Origin: Aricia agestis
Lineage: Eukaryota > Arthropoda > Insecta > Lepidoptera > Lycaenidae
Direction of reading: 5' to 3'
Length of the DNA stretch: 64,000 nt
Assembly (NCBI RefSeq): GCF_905147365.1
Contig: NC_056423.1
Location: 848,501 to 912,500, forward strand
Shown: positions 23,451-35,660 of the stretch, piece by piece
How the letters are laid out: every line of letters begins with the position of its first letter
Numbering within the stretch: the first letter of the stretch is position 1
Notes under the pieces: generated by a model
The model's input: the letters and a program-made list of their open reading frames with translations, nothing else
Database searches by the model: none
What the model was told of the DNA's origin: nothing
Made by a program: the position numbers and the translations under genes

Positions 23451-24432
23451 TATTCAGTATGACTGAAAGAAGTTATGTTTATACTAATATTAAAGTAGGC
23501 GTTATAAATGCATCTTATTAATATCAAAGCAGGTAGAAGTAGAGAAATAGGTACTTAGACACACTAATTTCGAGTAACAAACAAAATTAAAATCAAATGC
23601 AAATAAAATAATTAAGTTTTAATATAGATAGTCTCGAAACAATTCCAAATCATACGAATTTCTAACACAAGCGTTAAGGTCAAAATAATTACTTACGTTG
23701 TTTTTTCCATGTTTTAGCAACTACACGGCAAAGAAAAACCAAAACCACTCCATCAATCACGTCAACACTGTAATTATCACAACGGTTATCTCGTCATTTT
23801 GACGCGTCACAGTCGCATCATTGCGTCATTACAGTGTCATGACGCGTCATCTGACACATTAGCACGTCATATCAGATCTTAACGATTAGGAGTTACTTGT
23901 GAAAAATTGGAGCACTTAGCCAAGTTGCTTTAAGTTTATTACAACGCCGAATTTGTTCGTCGACTCAAAATTTTGTGTAATTAACTTAAATGTCATGTTA
24001 GGGTCATTCTATATTGTGTGGGGCGATGCGTAGTACCTATTTTGAAATGAGTAATTATAAAAATGCCTGATCCATGCAGCCCGCACCGCAAGTGGCAAGT
24101 CTGTCAATTCAATGTGTATCTTGTTGTGTAGCAAATAAAGTTCAGTTTTAAATGGCTCATCTAAAAATAGAACGCATCGCTCTCTCTCCTCGTCTCGTTA
24201 CAATCTAAGGGCGCTTTACCTGTCATGCATGTTGTCCGCATGCGGGTGACAACTTGCTATTAGCCTGGCTGGTGTGTTGCCTGCATGGCAGGTAAAACAT
24301 CTGTGAAATAATTGGATGCGACCAAATCCACGCGCGGGCTATGAAATGTGATGTTTTGGGCACGAAAAGTGCCCAAAACTCATGTTTAGGATTTCGCCAC
24401 AACATAGGAACTTATGCAGCACTAGACGACAC

Positions 24433-24612
24433 CCGTTGCGCTAATACTTGTTTATCACTCGGGAACCGTACATTTTTCCGGGACGAAAGTATCCTATGTG
24501 CTTTCCCGGGACTCAAATTAATACCAAATTACATCAGAATTGATTCAGTGGTTTGGGCGTGAACAGACAGATGGACAGACACACTTTCGTATTTTATTAT
24601 GAGTATAATAGT
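24433..24612 (-). mobile_element. HEL-2 copy
   Basis: Minus-strand copy with GGGAACCGTACATTTTTCCG, GTGGTTTGGGCGTGAA and ACACTTTCGTAT. The ORF 24553-24969 (138 aa) starts inside it. Confidence 0.6.
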
Positions 24613-25044
24613 ATTCTGTTTCAAAGTGTTCATAAAGTACAAACCAATGAAAATAAAATTATTTTAGATCTAGCGCCTACAAAACCATTAAAATTTGTTT
24701 TGATGGCCTACATCGGATTAAGGACTTATTTATATGTAAATTATACAATCGGAATTATATTATTGGTATTCAGATACACAATCGACATGGTGGTATATAA
24801 TTATCGACAAAATTTATGTCTCACTAAACACCTGTTAACTAATCAAATGAATCTGATAAGGGGAGGCGTACACTTAGTTTGTGTGGAATTTACCAGCATA
24901 ATTATTTTGAAGTACACTACTCCGTCATACAAATTTTATATCAAATCACGTGTTCTGATGCGAGCTTAATATTTTTATCCATCCCAAAATGTGCAGAAGA
25001 CCGCAAAAAATTTTCACTTTAAAAAATCTCTTGAATTAAATATT

Positions 25045-25246
25045 AGTACGGGATTTTAGGACCATCAAGTCAAAGTAAGAAATCTTTTCCATTTCTGTTA
25101 GCTACCGCTTTCAAGATTTTTCGCAAATAAAAATGTTGTTCGTCGTATCAAAATGAAGCTACTCACAAACATTTGCTTGATAGTAATAAAAAATAATTGT
25201 TCTAGGGCTCCCGTACTATTACCTTCAGATTTCAAAAGCTAAACTG
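25045..25246. repeat. Dispersed repeat (copy 1 of 3)
   Basis: Shares TTTTAGGACCATCAAGTCAA, TTTTCGCAAATAAAA, AAGCTACTCACAAA and TTCTAGGGCTCCCGTACTA with 30166-30412 and 61375-61695. The G-G-T-T-C-C-G-T-type ends suggest a DNA-transposon remnant. Confidence 0.55.
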
Positions 25247-25295
25247 CAATAGGAAAGTAAAATAAATGTTTACTAATTTTTAAAATAATTTTAAA

Positions 25296-25392
25296 ATTAT
25301 TATCTAAAGGTTTATTATCTAAATTTATTAAATATATATAAAGGTTTATTATCTAAATTTATTAAATATAATCTTTATTATCTAAAGATTGT
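25296..25392. repeat. AT-rich tandem repeat, about 40 bp x 2.5
   Basis: Repeated AAGGTTTATTATCTAAATTT plus TATTAAATATA. Confidence 0.75.
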
Positions 25393-26358
25393 TTGTTTGA
25401 ACGAGCTGTACTCAGTTTATTACGTAAAGAGTTTATTTATCATAGATATATGGTAGGTTTTCTTATTTTTTTATGTGGACGTAGCCGCATAGAACGTCTT
25501 GTATTTCATCAAAACAATGATAATGCCCTAGTGTGCGCCATCCTTTAATTCAATACTAAACCTTAAAAGTTATTTTGTTGTAACATAAGTACCTTGACTT
25601 TTAAATATTTTCATATTTATCGAATTAGTCTTGCTTGTTAGGTCTCGTTAGGATTTTTATAAAGAATGTAAGGCTATTTATTTTGGCATTGTTAGATTTT
25701 TAGTCGATAATATTTATTACTTTCTTAAAATATAATAATATTATACAGATAGGTATGTCACATACTTTTAAAACCTCACTCAATTTAAAAAAATACAGGG
25801 AATTAAGGAAGCATAATAATTTAAAATAATAAAATATTATGTATTATGTTTCTGAGACCTAAAGAAATTAAAAATCGTCGCTTAGGTATAATTTCAAATT
25901 ACGTCAAAATTACCCAATGCTACCACGATTTTTTCCTCAAAAAATAATTTATTACGGTATATTAAAATATGGGCAAGTATATGATTATACAAGTATATTA
26001 TGGTGTATTCAACAAATCATACAAAACAAGGCAGTCCCAATTTCAATGATTTAACAGTCACACAATATAATTTGTACGTAATAAATTCACACAAACGGAT
26101 AATCGAATACAGGTCGAATCGATATATAATCGAGAGGGAATAAATCAACTTTGAAATCGATTTCAACAAGTGGCTATTAATTAAGTTGTAGTTAGATTAG
26201 AAATTAGATAGAGCAGGGCGTTGATACACGGCCGCCATTTCACCCACTGAGTCTGCGTAGTATTTATTAGAATTAAGAATCGACTGTACGGAATCGATTT
26301 GCATTATCGCAAAGCAGCCGGAAAAAAAAAATCGCTAAATATTCAAATTGATTGGTAA

Positions 26359-26884
26359 TTTTTTTTTATTAAATAATAAGGGGGCAAACCAGCAAACGGG
26401 TCACCTGATGGAAAGCAACTATCCCACGTCGCCCATGGACACTCGCAGCATCAGAAGAGCTGCAGGTTGCGTTGCCGGCCTTTTAAGAGGGAATAGGATA
26501 ACAGGGGAGGGTAGGGATGGGAAGGGAAGTGAATAGGGGAAGGTAAGGAAGGGAATAGGGTAGGGGATTGGGCCTCCGGTAAACTCACTCACTCGGCGTG
26601 AAACAGCGCAAGCGCTGTTTCACCGGCATGCCCAGAGAAATACCACGTGCTCACAGAAAACCGGCGTGTAACAGCGCTTGCGCTGTGTTTCGCCGAGTGA
26701 GTGAGTTTACCGGAGGCTCAATTCCCTACCCTATTCCCTTCCCTACCCTTCCCTAGTCCCTCTCTTACCCTCCCCTATTCCCTCTTAAAAGGCGGGCAAC
26801 GCACCTGCGGCTCTTCTGATGCTTGAGTGTCCATGGACGACGGAAGTTGCTTTCCATCAGTTGACTTATTTCATTAAAAAAAAT
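26359..26884. mobile_element. Two SINE-2 copies fused head-to-head (foldback)
   Basis: 26359 to about 26622 is a minus-strand copy starting at its poly(T). About 26623-26884 is a plus-strand copy ending in poly(A). Both have lost the outermost 5' segment and meet within it, giving an imperfect inverted repeat of about 520 bp. The hairpin-forming AACAGCGC/GCGCTGTT motif is kept on both sides. Confidence 0.85.
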
Positions 26885-26889
26885 TTTTT

Positions 26890-27063
26890 TTACTAAAACT
26901 ATAAATACGAAAGTGTCTGTCTGTCTGTTACCTCTTCACGCTTAAACGGCTGAACTGATATAAATTAAATTTGGTATAGACATAATATTATATTGAAAGA
27001 CGGGAAAAGAAAAAGTTTCCTTCTCCGAAAAATTTACGATTTCCGCACCATAAACATGTAGAC
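26890..27063 (+). mobile_element. HEL-2 copy, diverged
   Basis: ATAAATACGAAAGTGTCTG, CTGTTACCTCTTCACGC and TTTACGATTTCCGCACCATA, ending TAGACGTCTAG. Confidence 0.55.
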
Positions 27064-27312
27064 GTCTAGTTTAATATAACACAGAATCAATTATTATCTA
27101 TGTAACTCTATATTATGTGCTATCATTAAAGTTTTAAAACTCCAAGGCCACCCAAAATCAGAATTAATGACCTCCACAGGTGCAGTGCATTAAAAAACAT
27201 TTAGCTCCGTCTGATTAGCCGCTGACAGTCAATCGACAGATATTTATGTTACATTATCACACTCAATGATGTTAGAGTTCCGCAGCTAATAGTAAAAGTT
27301 TAGAAGTTGAAA

Positions 27313-27604
27313 TCTATATATATATAAATGGATTTCCAATTGTGTTAGTAACGCTATAACTCGATAAAGGCTAAACCGATTCTGCTAATTTTAGTCTTAA
27401 ATAATCCATGAAGTCCAGGGAAGGTTTTAAAGTGACACGAAGTTCACCGGGACAGCTAGTAATATATATAAATGGATTTCCAATTGTGTTAGTAACGCTA
27501 TACCTCGATAACGGCTGAACCGATTCTGCTAATTTTAGTCTTAAAATAATCCTTGAAGTACAGGGAAGGTCTTCCAGTGACACGAAGTTCACCGGGACAG
27601 CTAG
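27313..27604 (+). mobile_element. Two HEL-1 elements in exact tandem
   Basis: Copy 1, 27313-27459, has TC...CTAG ends. Copy 2, 27460-27604, starts at the very next base (TAATATATATAAATGG, without its own TC) and ends GGGACAGCTAG. The copies differ at a handful of positions. Confidence 0.85.
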
Positions 27605-27699
27605 TAAAATGATATATTTTATTTATTACAAATTGGTTTAAATTTTATTTGTTGTTTATGGCAAGTCTGTAAAACTTTTTATGTTTATTTGTGAAGTTA

Positions 27700-27890
27700 T
27701 ACCGAGTTTTACGCCAATGAACCGATTTTAGTGAAGTTTGATGTGACACACTGTCAGTTTTTGTCACCCAGATGACTCAGTGAATATCGTATCCTTCCCT
27801 GGACTTTCACGACTATTTCAAGGCTAAAATTAGTTAAATCGGTTCAACCGTTCTCTAGTTTTAACGAGACTAACAAAACTAAAAATGCAT
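27700..27890 (-). mobile_element. Diverged HEL-1-like remnant
   Basis: Contains CCTTCCCTGGACTTTCACGA and AAGGCTAAAATTAGTTAAAT, the reverse of HEL-1 internal motifs. Confidence 0.4.
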
Positions 27891-28101
27891 GTTTACATAA
27901 ATCTATCTTTATAAAAAATCTTCATTTTACATCTACTAATGAATAATAATATAAAGACAAAGGCTACCTAATTTTATCAATGCGTATATCATCAATAATA
28001 TTTTGAAATACTAAAACAATAGTGCCAATAAGGTCGAGTGTATGAATGGCGATGTTTTGACCTTTCGCGGTAACTACCCAGTACCCAGTGTGTCATAGCT
28101 G

Positions 28102-28243
28102 GGTCATAGTGAGGTCACACTAACGTAAAAATGTTATAGTGAGGTCACACTAACGTAAAAATGTTATAGTGAGGTCACACTAACGCAAGAATGTTATAGT
28201 GTGGTCACACTAACGTAAGAATGTTATAGTGTGGTCACACTAT
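28102..28243. repeat. 30-bp minisatellite, about 4.7 units
   Basis: Unit GTTATAGTGAGGTCACACTA plus ACGTAAAAAT, very similar between units. The last two units change GAGG to GTGG. Related degenerate units reappear at 28435-28510, separated by AT-rich DNA. Confidence 0.9.
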
Positions 28244-29248
28244 TTTTTTCCTTTATTTTGGCATCAATCAATCATATACAAAGGCAATACAATATATTGT
28301 ATTTTTTTTACAATGAACCATTTATTGAATTTTGGAGAGACGCGTAAGTATATGAACTAAAAGTTAAAACTATAAATCTATATAGTAATGTGGAATATGT
28401 TATAGTATAGTTATAGGTAATCACGACGTAATATATTATATTGAAGTGTGGTGATACTACCGTTAAATGTTATATTGTGGTGATACTGACAGAAAAATGT
28501 TATAGTGTGGTCTAAAACGGAAAACGTTTTTATTATCTGTTATTTTCAAAAAATGTAAATAAAAGACAATTAATTAAAAATGCGACTGGATTGTTAACAA
28601 ATGTGCAACAATTATTGTGCCTTTAATATAAATGTGTAACAATTGTGCCTTTAGTATAAATAGCACTGAGAACTACAAAATTTATTGTGATGTAGTATAA
28701 GTTTCTTAGGATTAGTTCACAAAGCAACAACGTTACGAGGCGATGCGTTGAAATTTAAAATGAGCCAATAAGAACTGGTGTTATTATTTACTAAACAAGA
28801 AGATACACATTGAATTGACTTTTTTTCCGCCGCAATTTCAGTTTTAAATGACTTCCAAAAAGGAGGAGGTTATACATATGTTTGGCTGTGGACATTTTTA
28901 ATGACTCATTTAAAAATGCATCCCATCACCTCGTTAGATTGCAATGTGAACTGACCTTTAATATTTAAGTAATAAACAGCTACCGATTGTTCATAAAATT
29001 TTATATAAAATTCACACGCGATCCAAAAATAACAATAGCTATATCGGAATTTAATTATGACTTATAGCCAATATTAATTGATTTTTGTAGTCGTTGGAAC
29101 TACCGAATGTTGTGGGCTTTTCCTTGTTCGTTTAATAAAGTACAAAATTTGATACTTACAATGTAAATACAGTTTTTTCCCTTCGTTTTCGCTCCTTTGA
29201 CAAAAGAGAAATATTTAAACACATAGTGTTATTATAATAATCAACCAC

Positions 29249-29594
29249 TTTTTTTTTTTATGAAATAAGGGGGCAAACGAGCAAACGGGTCACCTGATGG
29301 AAAGCAACTTCCGTCGCCCATGGACACTCGCAACATCAGAAGAGCTGCAGGTGCGTTGCCGGCCTTTTACAAGGGAATAGGGGAGGGTAGGGAAGGAAAT
29401 AGGGGAGGGTAGGGAAGGAAATAGGGGAGGGTAGGGAAGGGAAAAGGGTAGGGTAGGCGATTGGGCCTCCGGTAAACACACTCACTCGGCGAAACACAGC
29501 GCAAGCGCTGTTTCACGCCGGTTTTCTGTGAGAACGTGGTATTTCTCCGGGCGAGCCGGCCCATTCGTGCCGAAGCATGGCTCTCTCACGTATA
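29249..29594 (-). mobile_element. SINE-2 copy
   Basis: Full-length minus-strand copy from poly(T) to ctcacgtata. The G-rich tract holds three near-identical GGAAATAGGGGAGGGTAGG units. Confidence 0.85.
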
Positions 29595-29783
29595 AAACTC
29601 AACAGTTTACGGTAATACTTATATTACCGTAATAAAATACGGTAATACTACTAGTGAGTAGTAGCAGAGAAAATCAGGTAGGCAGAATTTGCAAAATTCG
29701 AGGGACAGAAATGACAGAACAAACTTTTGCGGAGGAAAACACTTCAACGCGCTACAGAAATATACGCCAGTGTCAAATTTAAT

Positions 29784-30066
29784 ATGTGGGAGAGCCATGC
29801 TTCGGCACGAATGGGCCGGCTCGACCGGAGAAATACCACGTTCTCACAGAAAACCGGCGTGAAACAGCGCTTGCGCTGTGTTTCGCCGAGTGAGTGAGTT
29901 TACCCTACCCTCCCCTATTCCCTTCCCTACCCTCCCCTATTACCTCTTAAAAGGCTGGCAACGCACCTGCAGCTCTTCTGATGCTGCGAGTGTCCATGGG
30001 CGACGGAAGTTGCTTTCCATCAGGTGACCCGTTTGCTCGTTTGCCCCCTTATGTCATAAAAAAAAA
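29784..30066 (+). mobile_element. SINE-2 copy, opposite to 29249-29594
   Basis: Plus-strand copy with a full 5' end and poly(A), lacking the CCGGAGGCCCAATC segment before its C/T tract. With the preceding copy it forms an inverted pair 189 bp apart. Confidence 0.85.
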
Positions 30067-30165
30067 GAAAAACAAAGTACGATCTTATAACTCGAGTAAT
30101 AACTAATAAGGTTTGAAGTAATAGGTAAGTCCGGGAGACCTAGAACAATTTTTTTTATTACTAAC

Positions 30166-30412
30166 AAGCTAATTTTTTGTGAGTAGCTTCATTTTGATAA
30201 GGCGAACAACATTCTTATTTGCGAAACATTGTCCTCCATATTTTAGGACCATCAGGTCAAAGTATGAAATATTTCTGTTAGCTACCACTTTCGACATTTT
30301 TCGCAAATAAAATTTTGTTCGTGTTATCAAAATAAAGCTACTCACAAAAATTTAGCTTGTTAGTAATCAAAACAAAATTATTCTAGGGCTTCCGTACTAT
30401 ACCTACTTATAG
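30166..30412. repeat. Dispersed repeat (copy 2 of 3)
   Basis: See 25045. It also has an inverted flank (AGCTAATTTTTTGTGAGTAG / CTACTCACAAAAATTTAGCT), showing the family is foldback-like. Confidence 0.6.
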
Positions 30413-30739
30413 ATACTTAAATTATAATTTAAACATTTTGTTTATTTGCTTACATCTAATATTCTTTGAAACGATAGAACTGAATTCGTAATGAGTGCAT
30501 CATTATCACCACTCTACTTATCGCTGGAAATGAACGGTTCCCAAGGGTTACTTTAACAACATACGCAAAATGTGGTATTTAATAAAGTAAAAGATTAAAA
30601 TATATACATTCTTCAGTAATCGTCGTAAAAACTTGTTTATTCGGCCTTAGATAAAAAAACAATAATTGCGTGAGAATCCACAAATCAAACACATGCACCG
30701 CGCGAAGAGAATTAGTAATTCAAGGTGACGTAGTAGTGC

Positions 30740-31128
30740 TTACTAACTAATACTAGCTTTTTACTACCTAATAGTAGCTTTTACTGCGACTACGTCTTGC
30801 TAGCTTTTACTTCAGCTGCGTCTTACTAAAAAAGATAATAAGAATTGTAAAATACGTCCATCAATAAGACTTAGCTGAAAGTAAAAGAGCCGTGACTGTG
30901 TCTTACTAGCTTTTACCGCGACTACGTCCTACTAGCTTTTACTGCAAGTACGTCTTACAAGCTATGACTGTGACGACGTCTGACTAGCTTTTTCCGCAAC
31001 TACGTCTTGGTATTAATAGTTTTTACGGTAACTACGTCTTACTAGCTTTTGAAAGCGATTGGGTTTTACTAGCTTTACCACCGTACGTCTCACTAGCGTT
31101 TACCGCGACTAGGTCTGACTAGCTTTTA
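30740..31128 (+). repeat. Degenerate minisatellite, TACTAGCTTTTACCG...ACTACGTCT
   Basis: About a dozen diverged units of roughly 27-31 bp with shared core ACTACGTCTTACTAGCTTTT. A non-matching insert lies at about 30828-30885. Confidence 0.85.
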
Positions 31129-31614
31129 ATGCCAAAGTTACGCGCATAAAGTAAGAGGTTAAATGATGCTCTTATTTGAACCAAAGCAGAAAGTATTTCA
31201 CGTTGGTGTATCTTTTAATACAAAAATACCATTTTAGTTTTAATATAATATTGAGCCACAGCCATACGGTACTGAGACTGTATCAATAAAAGTTTATTCT
31301 TTAGCAGAATTGCGACCTATTTTTATATTTACGCCCGTGTAATATAACCTTAACGTCCATTATAATGATAATAAATCTGGGGCAGTACAATACTTACCTT
31401 GACCTAATCATAATCATGTGATATAATGAAAGCACAATACAATATACAGTAAGAAGTAGTAAATATTCTTGAAATCAAAGAACAACTCAGAGACGAATTT
31501 AATTCGCTCGCGCGTGCTACAGTATTTCCTCTTTATGTTAACTTTTATATAGTTTATGTGTATGTAAGTTGTCCCCGCGGTATAGTATTACTGTAAGCTT
31601 TTATATTGCAGTTA

Positions 31615-32243
31615 TTTTTTTTTATGAAATAAGGGGGCAAACGAGCAAATGGGTCACCTGATGGAAAGCAACTTCCGTCGCCCATGGACACTCGCAGCAT
31701 CAGAAGAGCTGCAGGTGCGTTGCCAGCCTTTTAAGAGGGAATAGGGTAATAGGGGAAGGTAGGGATGGAAAGGGAACGGAATAAGGGAGGATAGGGAAGG
31801 GAATAGGGTAGGGGATTGGGCCTCCGGTAAACTCACTCACTCGGCGAAACACAGCGCAAGCGCTGTTTCACGCCGGTTTTCTGTAAGGACGTTTTTTTTT
31901 TTTATGAAATAAGGGGGCAAACGAGCAAACGTGTCACCTGATGGAAAGCAACTTCCGTCGCCCATGGACACTCGCAGCATCAGAAGAGCTGCAAGTGCGT
32001 TGCCGGCCTTTTAAGAGGGAATAGGGTAATAGGGGAGGGGAGGGTAGGGAAGGGAAGGGAAGGGAAGGTAATAGTTGAGGGTAGGGAAGGGAATAGGGTG
32101 GGGGTTAGGGGATTAGGCCTCCGGTAAACTCACTCACTCGGCGAAACACAGCGCAAGCGCTGTTTCACGCCGGTTTTCTGTGAGAACGTGGTATTTCTCC
32201 GGTCGAGCCGGCCCAATAGTGCCGAAGCATGGCTCTCCCACGT
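31615..32243 (-). mobile_element. Two SINE-2 copies in direct tandem
   Basis: 31615-31891 lacks its 5' third and stops inside TTTTCTGTAAGGACG. A full copy, 31892-32243, starts immediately with its poly(T). The second G-rich tract (32033-32115) has (GGGAA)n runs. The lost segment does not reappear after the second copy, so this is not a simple nested insertion. Confidence 0.85.
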
Positions 32244-33702
32244 CAAAATTGTATTCTATCAATATCAAACACACAACATTTTATCAAGTTTATAGTTTTT
32301 TTGTAGTTTTATATATTATCTTATTGTGTAGTAAATAAACTTCAGTTTTCAATGGCTCAAATAAAAGTGCTTGGCATCACCCCACGTTGCACTAAACTCA
32401 CTTTCACCACTATTCTCATTTAATGACGTCTTCTATAATAATTTACCTACGAGTTTGACGGAACCAGTATAAAACATCTACCAAAAGCTTCATTTAATTA
32501 CTTTTAAGTAATCATTAAACCTCTCTTATCGCATTTAAGCTTCTGTTTCCGCGTTACATTTTTCTACGCCATATATCTCCGATCTACACCTGTTTAGCGC
32601 CCCGGTTTCAGCCGAGATAGTTTTAAAATTCAAATTTATGCTAATTTGACACCACCTTTCTGCTAATTGGCTAGGGACATACGAATTTGTATATGTATAG
32701 TAGGCATTAGATAAATGTACTTGTTTGAACGTACCCTGATTATAGGAAATTAGTGAGGCGTAAGATGGTAGGAAAGGAAAGGGTAAGGAAAATTTAGATT
32801 TGGATCGCACTTTGGCGTGAATAGGCCGGTTTGGCTACGACCTCTCAGATAACCAGCGTGAAAAAAACACGCTTAATAAGCGTATTTGTTATCCATGCAA
32901 CATTACAAGCCAAATTCCATAAATATTTGAATCCTAAATTCGTCATTTGTTTTAAATTCCCATTCGTTGAATGTGAATTATGGTGACGCCGCGTTAAAGT
33001 AAAAAACCGTGTTGGATTGTATGTTTTACATCGCTTGTTTTCTATGAAAAGCCGAAAATTTGAATCCCTTTTTTACAGAGGTCTTTTTGATTGATTATTC
33101 TGTGTTACAAAAATGAACCAATCATGTTATGCTATGGGTAATTCAAAGACAAAGACATGATGAATATTGACAATGACCTTTAATTTATTAGCTTTAGTCA
33201 TTGCTGAGAAAAATCGATATCGCTAGAGCAAATTATCAAGGCGTTGCCTTAAGTATCTATTCTGATACTAAATTATTATCTTTTATTTCTAACTTGGACA
33301 TAAATAAATTAATGACCTTGACCTTACACATCTTGGGTAAGGACATAGTTAAGCTAATGCAAAGAGAGTAACAGATTTAATATTACTATGTGCTACTATT
33401 AATGATCACTTCACACTTGTATCTTAGTGAAGGTAATCCCAGGAACGTATCGTGCTAAGTACCCATTAGTTTGCTACTCTTGTATTTATTACCGAGTTAT
33501 GTGTTAATTATTTGTAAGCTATTACTTGGAATTAGTATTGAAATGTAATAATTACACTGCCTATACGACTACTATTAGTACTACTAAGACAGTCTTAATT
33601 CCTAAGTGTGTGCATTGACGGTACGTCTTTCCATCCATTTTTGACGTTACAACTGTCATTGATGTCGCTATAGGGTATCTTCACTAATGCTAAGTGATTA
33701 TC

Positions 33703-33860
33703 TTATATATAGAAATCGAGCAATAACCACCGCGTGGACCACAAAACTGACAGCTCGAAGGCTCGCTTCGAGCCGGCTCGATGGAATTAAAAATGACATT
33801 TCCTTCGATGCGGAGTAAAACTATCGAGCAAAACCGTATGTGAGTACTTAGCATAACGGC
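33703..33860. repeat. Dispersed repeat, pair with 5214-5380
   Basis: Includes TCGAGCAATAACCACCGCG, AAAACTATCGAGCAAAACCG and an internal hairpin AGGCTCG...CGAGCC. Confidence 0.55.
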
Positions 33861-34130
33861 CAGTCCGCACGGCACGTTGCGTCAGCGTTGCGTCGACGCA
33901 GCGCTGCCGTTGCGTTATTTTACATACAAAAAACCAAGGTGTTCACACGCAGCGCTGCGTCGTATGACTGCTGCGTATGACGGACAGTAGCCTCCGAGAC
34001 GAAGCGGGAATTTACATTAAGACTGCTTCGTAATAACTTTACGATGGCACAGCGCCCGTGTGGCCGACTATGCGTCAAACGACAGCGCTGCGTCGACGTA
34101 ACGCTGACGCAACGCGCCGTGTGGACTGGC
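33858..34130. mobile_element. MITE with about 45-bp GC-rich inverted ends
   Basis: GGCCAGTCCGCACGGCACGT and TGCGTCAGCGTTGCGTCGAC at the left match the reverse of the right end (ACGCTGACGCAACGCGCCGT, GTGGACTGGC). About 273 bp, no ORF. Confidence 0.85.
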
Positions 34131-35060
34131 TCTTATTTGTAGGTATGTAATTTATTCTCTGTCAAAAAAAAAGAAAATTTTCAGTCAGGCCGAGGCGTGA
34201 GTCGTTATTTCAGACATATTAGATTGTCGCATCGATCTCATTTAAACATCAATATCGCGATTCAGCTTTGTGCACTGTTAGACCCGCTGCATTAGTTTTG
34301 ATAAGTTAATTGTTTAATATCCAGTCAAATTATTTCATAAAATTACAACGCAACATTAGTTTTAATTCGACTGCTATAATACATAATTAGTTCATAATCG
34401 CAACTACATAAAAGTATACCACATAGTCAAAAGTCGATATCCCATCATCATTGATTACATACTACGAGCAATAACCACAATGTATGGTACATTACACTAG
34501 TATTAAGGCCGCCGAACTAACAGCGTTTACCTCATTACTTCCCAGGGTGGTATGCAAAAATTGTTGAGAAAATTCCAGAAGGTGCGTGTAGCAGCCGGTT
34601 TTGAGTAATTTCAGCGTTTAGGATCGACTGATTTGCGCGGTTTAATTGTGTATGAGAACTATATGGCCGGCATTCCATTTTTGAATTCTGACAGTTGATG
34701 GCCAGTACTTATGTTGTGTTTTTTTTTCAGCCTAAAGAGCAAAAGGTAAGAAAAGTAAAGCCAAGATATAAAAATAATTACGATTGATATTAATAAAGGC
34801 TTAGAAATTATAATGAGATAGATATAAAAAATTTAATAAAATCTGTGCCTACAATTATTATATTTAAGCTGTTGCCTATATTCATAGTTCATCATGTCAA
34901 TGTCGGGTTAGCCGTGAAGCAATTAGTTGTTTCGATTTGAATACGATAAGTCTTGGTTTGAAGCCTATTAGTTTGTACACAGTGAGTCATAATGATGTAG
35001 AGAAACCTAAAACATTCCTCAACCGAATATTATAAGCTTAATAAAGTAAATATATCTAAA

Positions 35061-35230
35061 TCTATACTTAAACAAAAACGAATTTTGAATTTGTTAGCCT
35101 CACTTTAGTAGAGTTTTAACTCGAGAATGACTGAACCGACTTGGCTAATTTTCGTCTTGAAATGATCATGGAAATCCAGGGAAGGTTTATATTAGGAGGA
35201 AAGTGATACGAAGTTCACCGGGTTATCTAG
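35061..35230 (+). mobile_element. HEL-1 copy, diverged
   Basis: Starts TCTATACTTAAAC and ends CACCGGGTTATCTAG before a T. Confidence 0.6.
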
Positions 35231-35524
35231 TAAATTTAATAATTACTAGTAAATGTTATATTCTAGAATCTTCAATAAAACAATAAAATGTAGTTTTGTC
35301 TCATAAAATAATAGCTTTAAAAGTAACCTTGCATTTTTTGATAAATTATTACCGAGTTAGCAAATAAAAAATCGATTCTTTCCTTCAAGCTCAATTACAC
35401 CAAGGTCGGCATCGAGCCGAGCGAATCGAAAATCGTTAATTACGTCATAAAATCGATTCTCTCACGACTGTACTGTTATCGTATTCGATTGGAAAATTAG
35501 GGAAATTAGCGTGCTACTGTAATG

Positions 35525-35660
35525 GCGGCCGCGGGGGACGTGCGGAGCCCGCTGGGGACGAACGTGGTTCTCGCGGGGGACGTGCGGTTCTGGCGGGGGA
35601 CGAACGCGGTTCTTGCGGGGGACGACCGGTGCCCGCAGGGGACGGTGCCGACTGCTGACG
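35525..35660. repeat. CpG-rich minisatellite, 20+22-bp units
   Basis: About six units with core GCGGGGGACG, alternating roughly 20 and 22 bp (higher-order period about 42 bp). It is open on both strands: minus-strand frames give proline/arginine repeats (ARPPREPRSSP), plus-strand frames give GDVR/GTNVVLAGD repeats. This is a by-product of the repeat, with no splice or start context. Confidence 0.85.

Noticed and set aside
24553..24969. 138-aa plus-strand ORF
   Set aside because: It begins inside a HEL-2 copy and then reads AT-rich DNA giving I/Y/L-rich sequence; no domain and no splice or promoter context.
28102..28243. CRISPR array
   Set aside because: The 30-bp units are contiguous with no unique spacers, and this is an animal intron.
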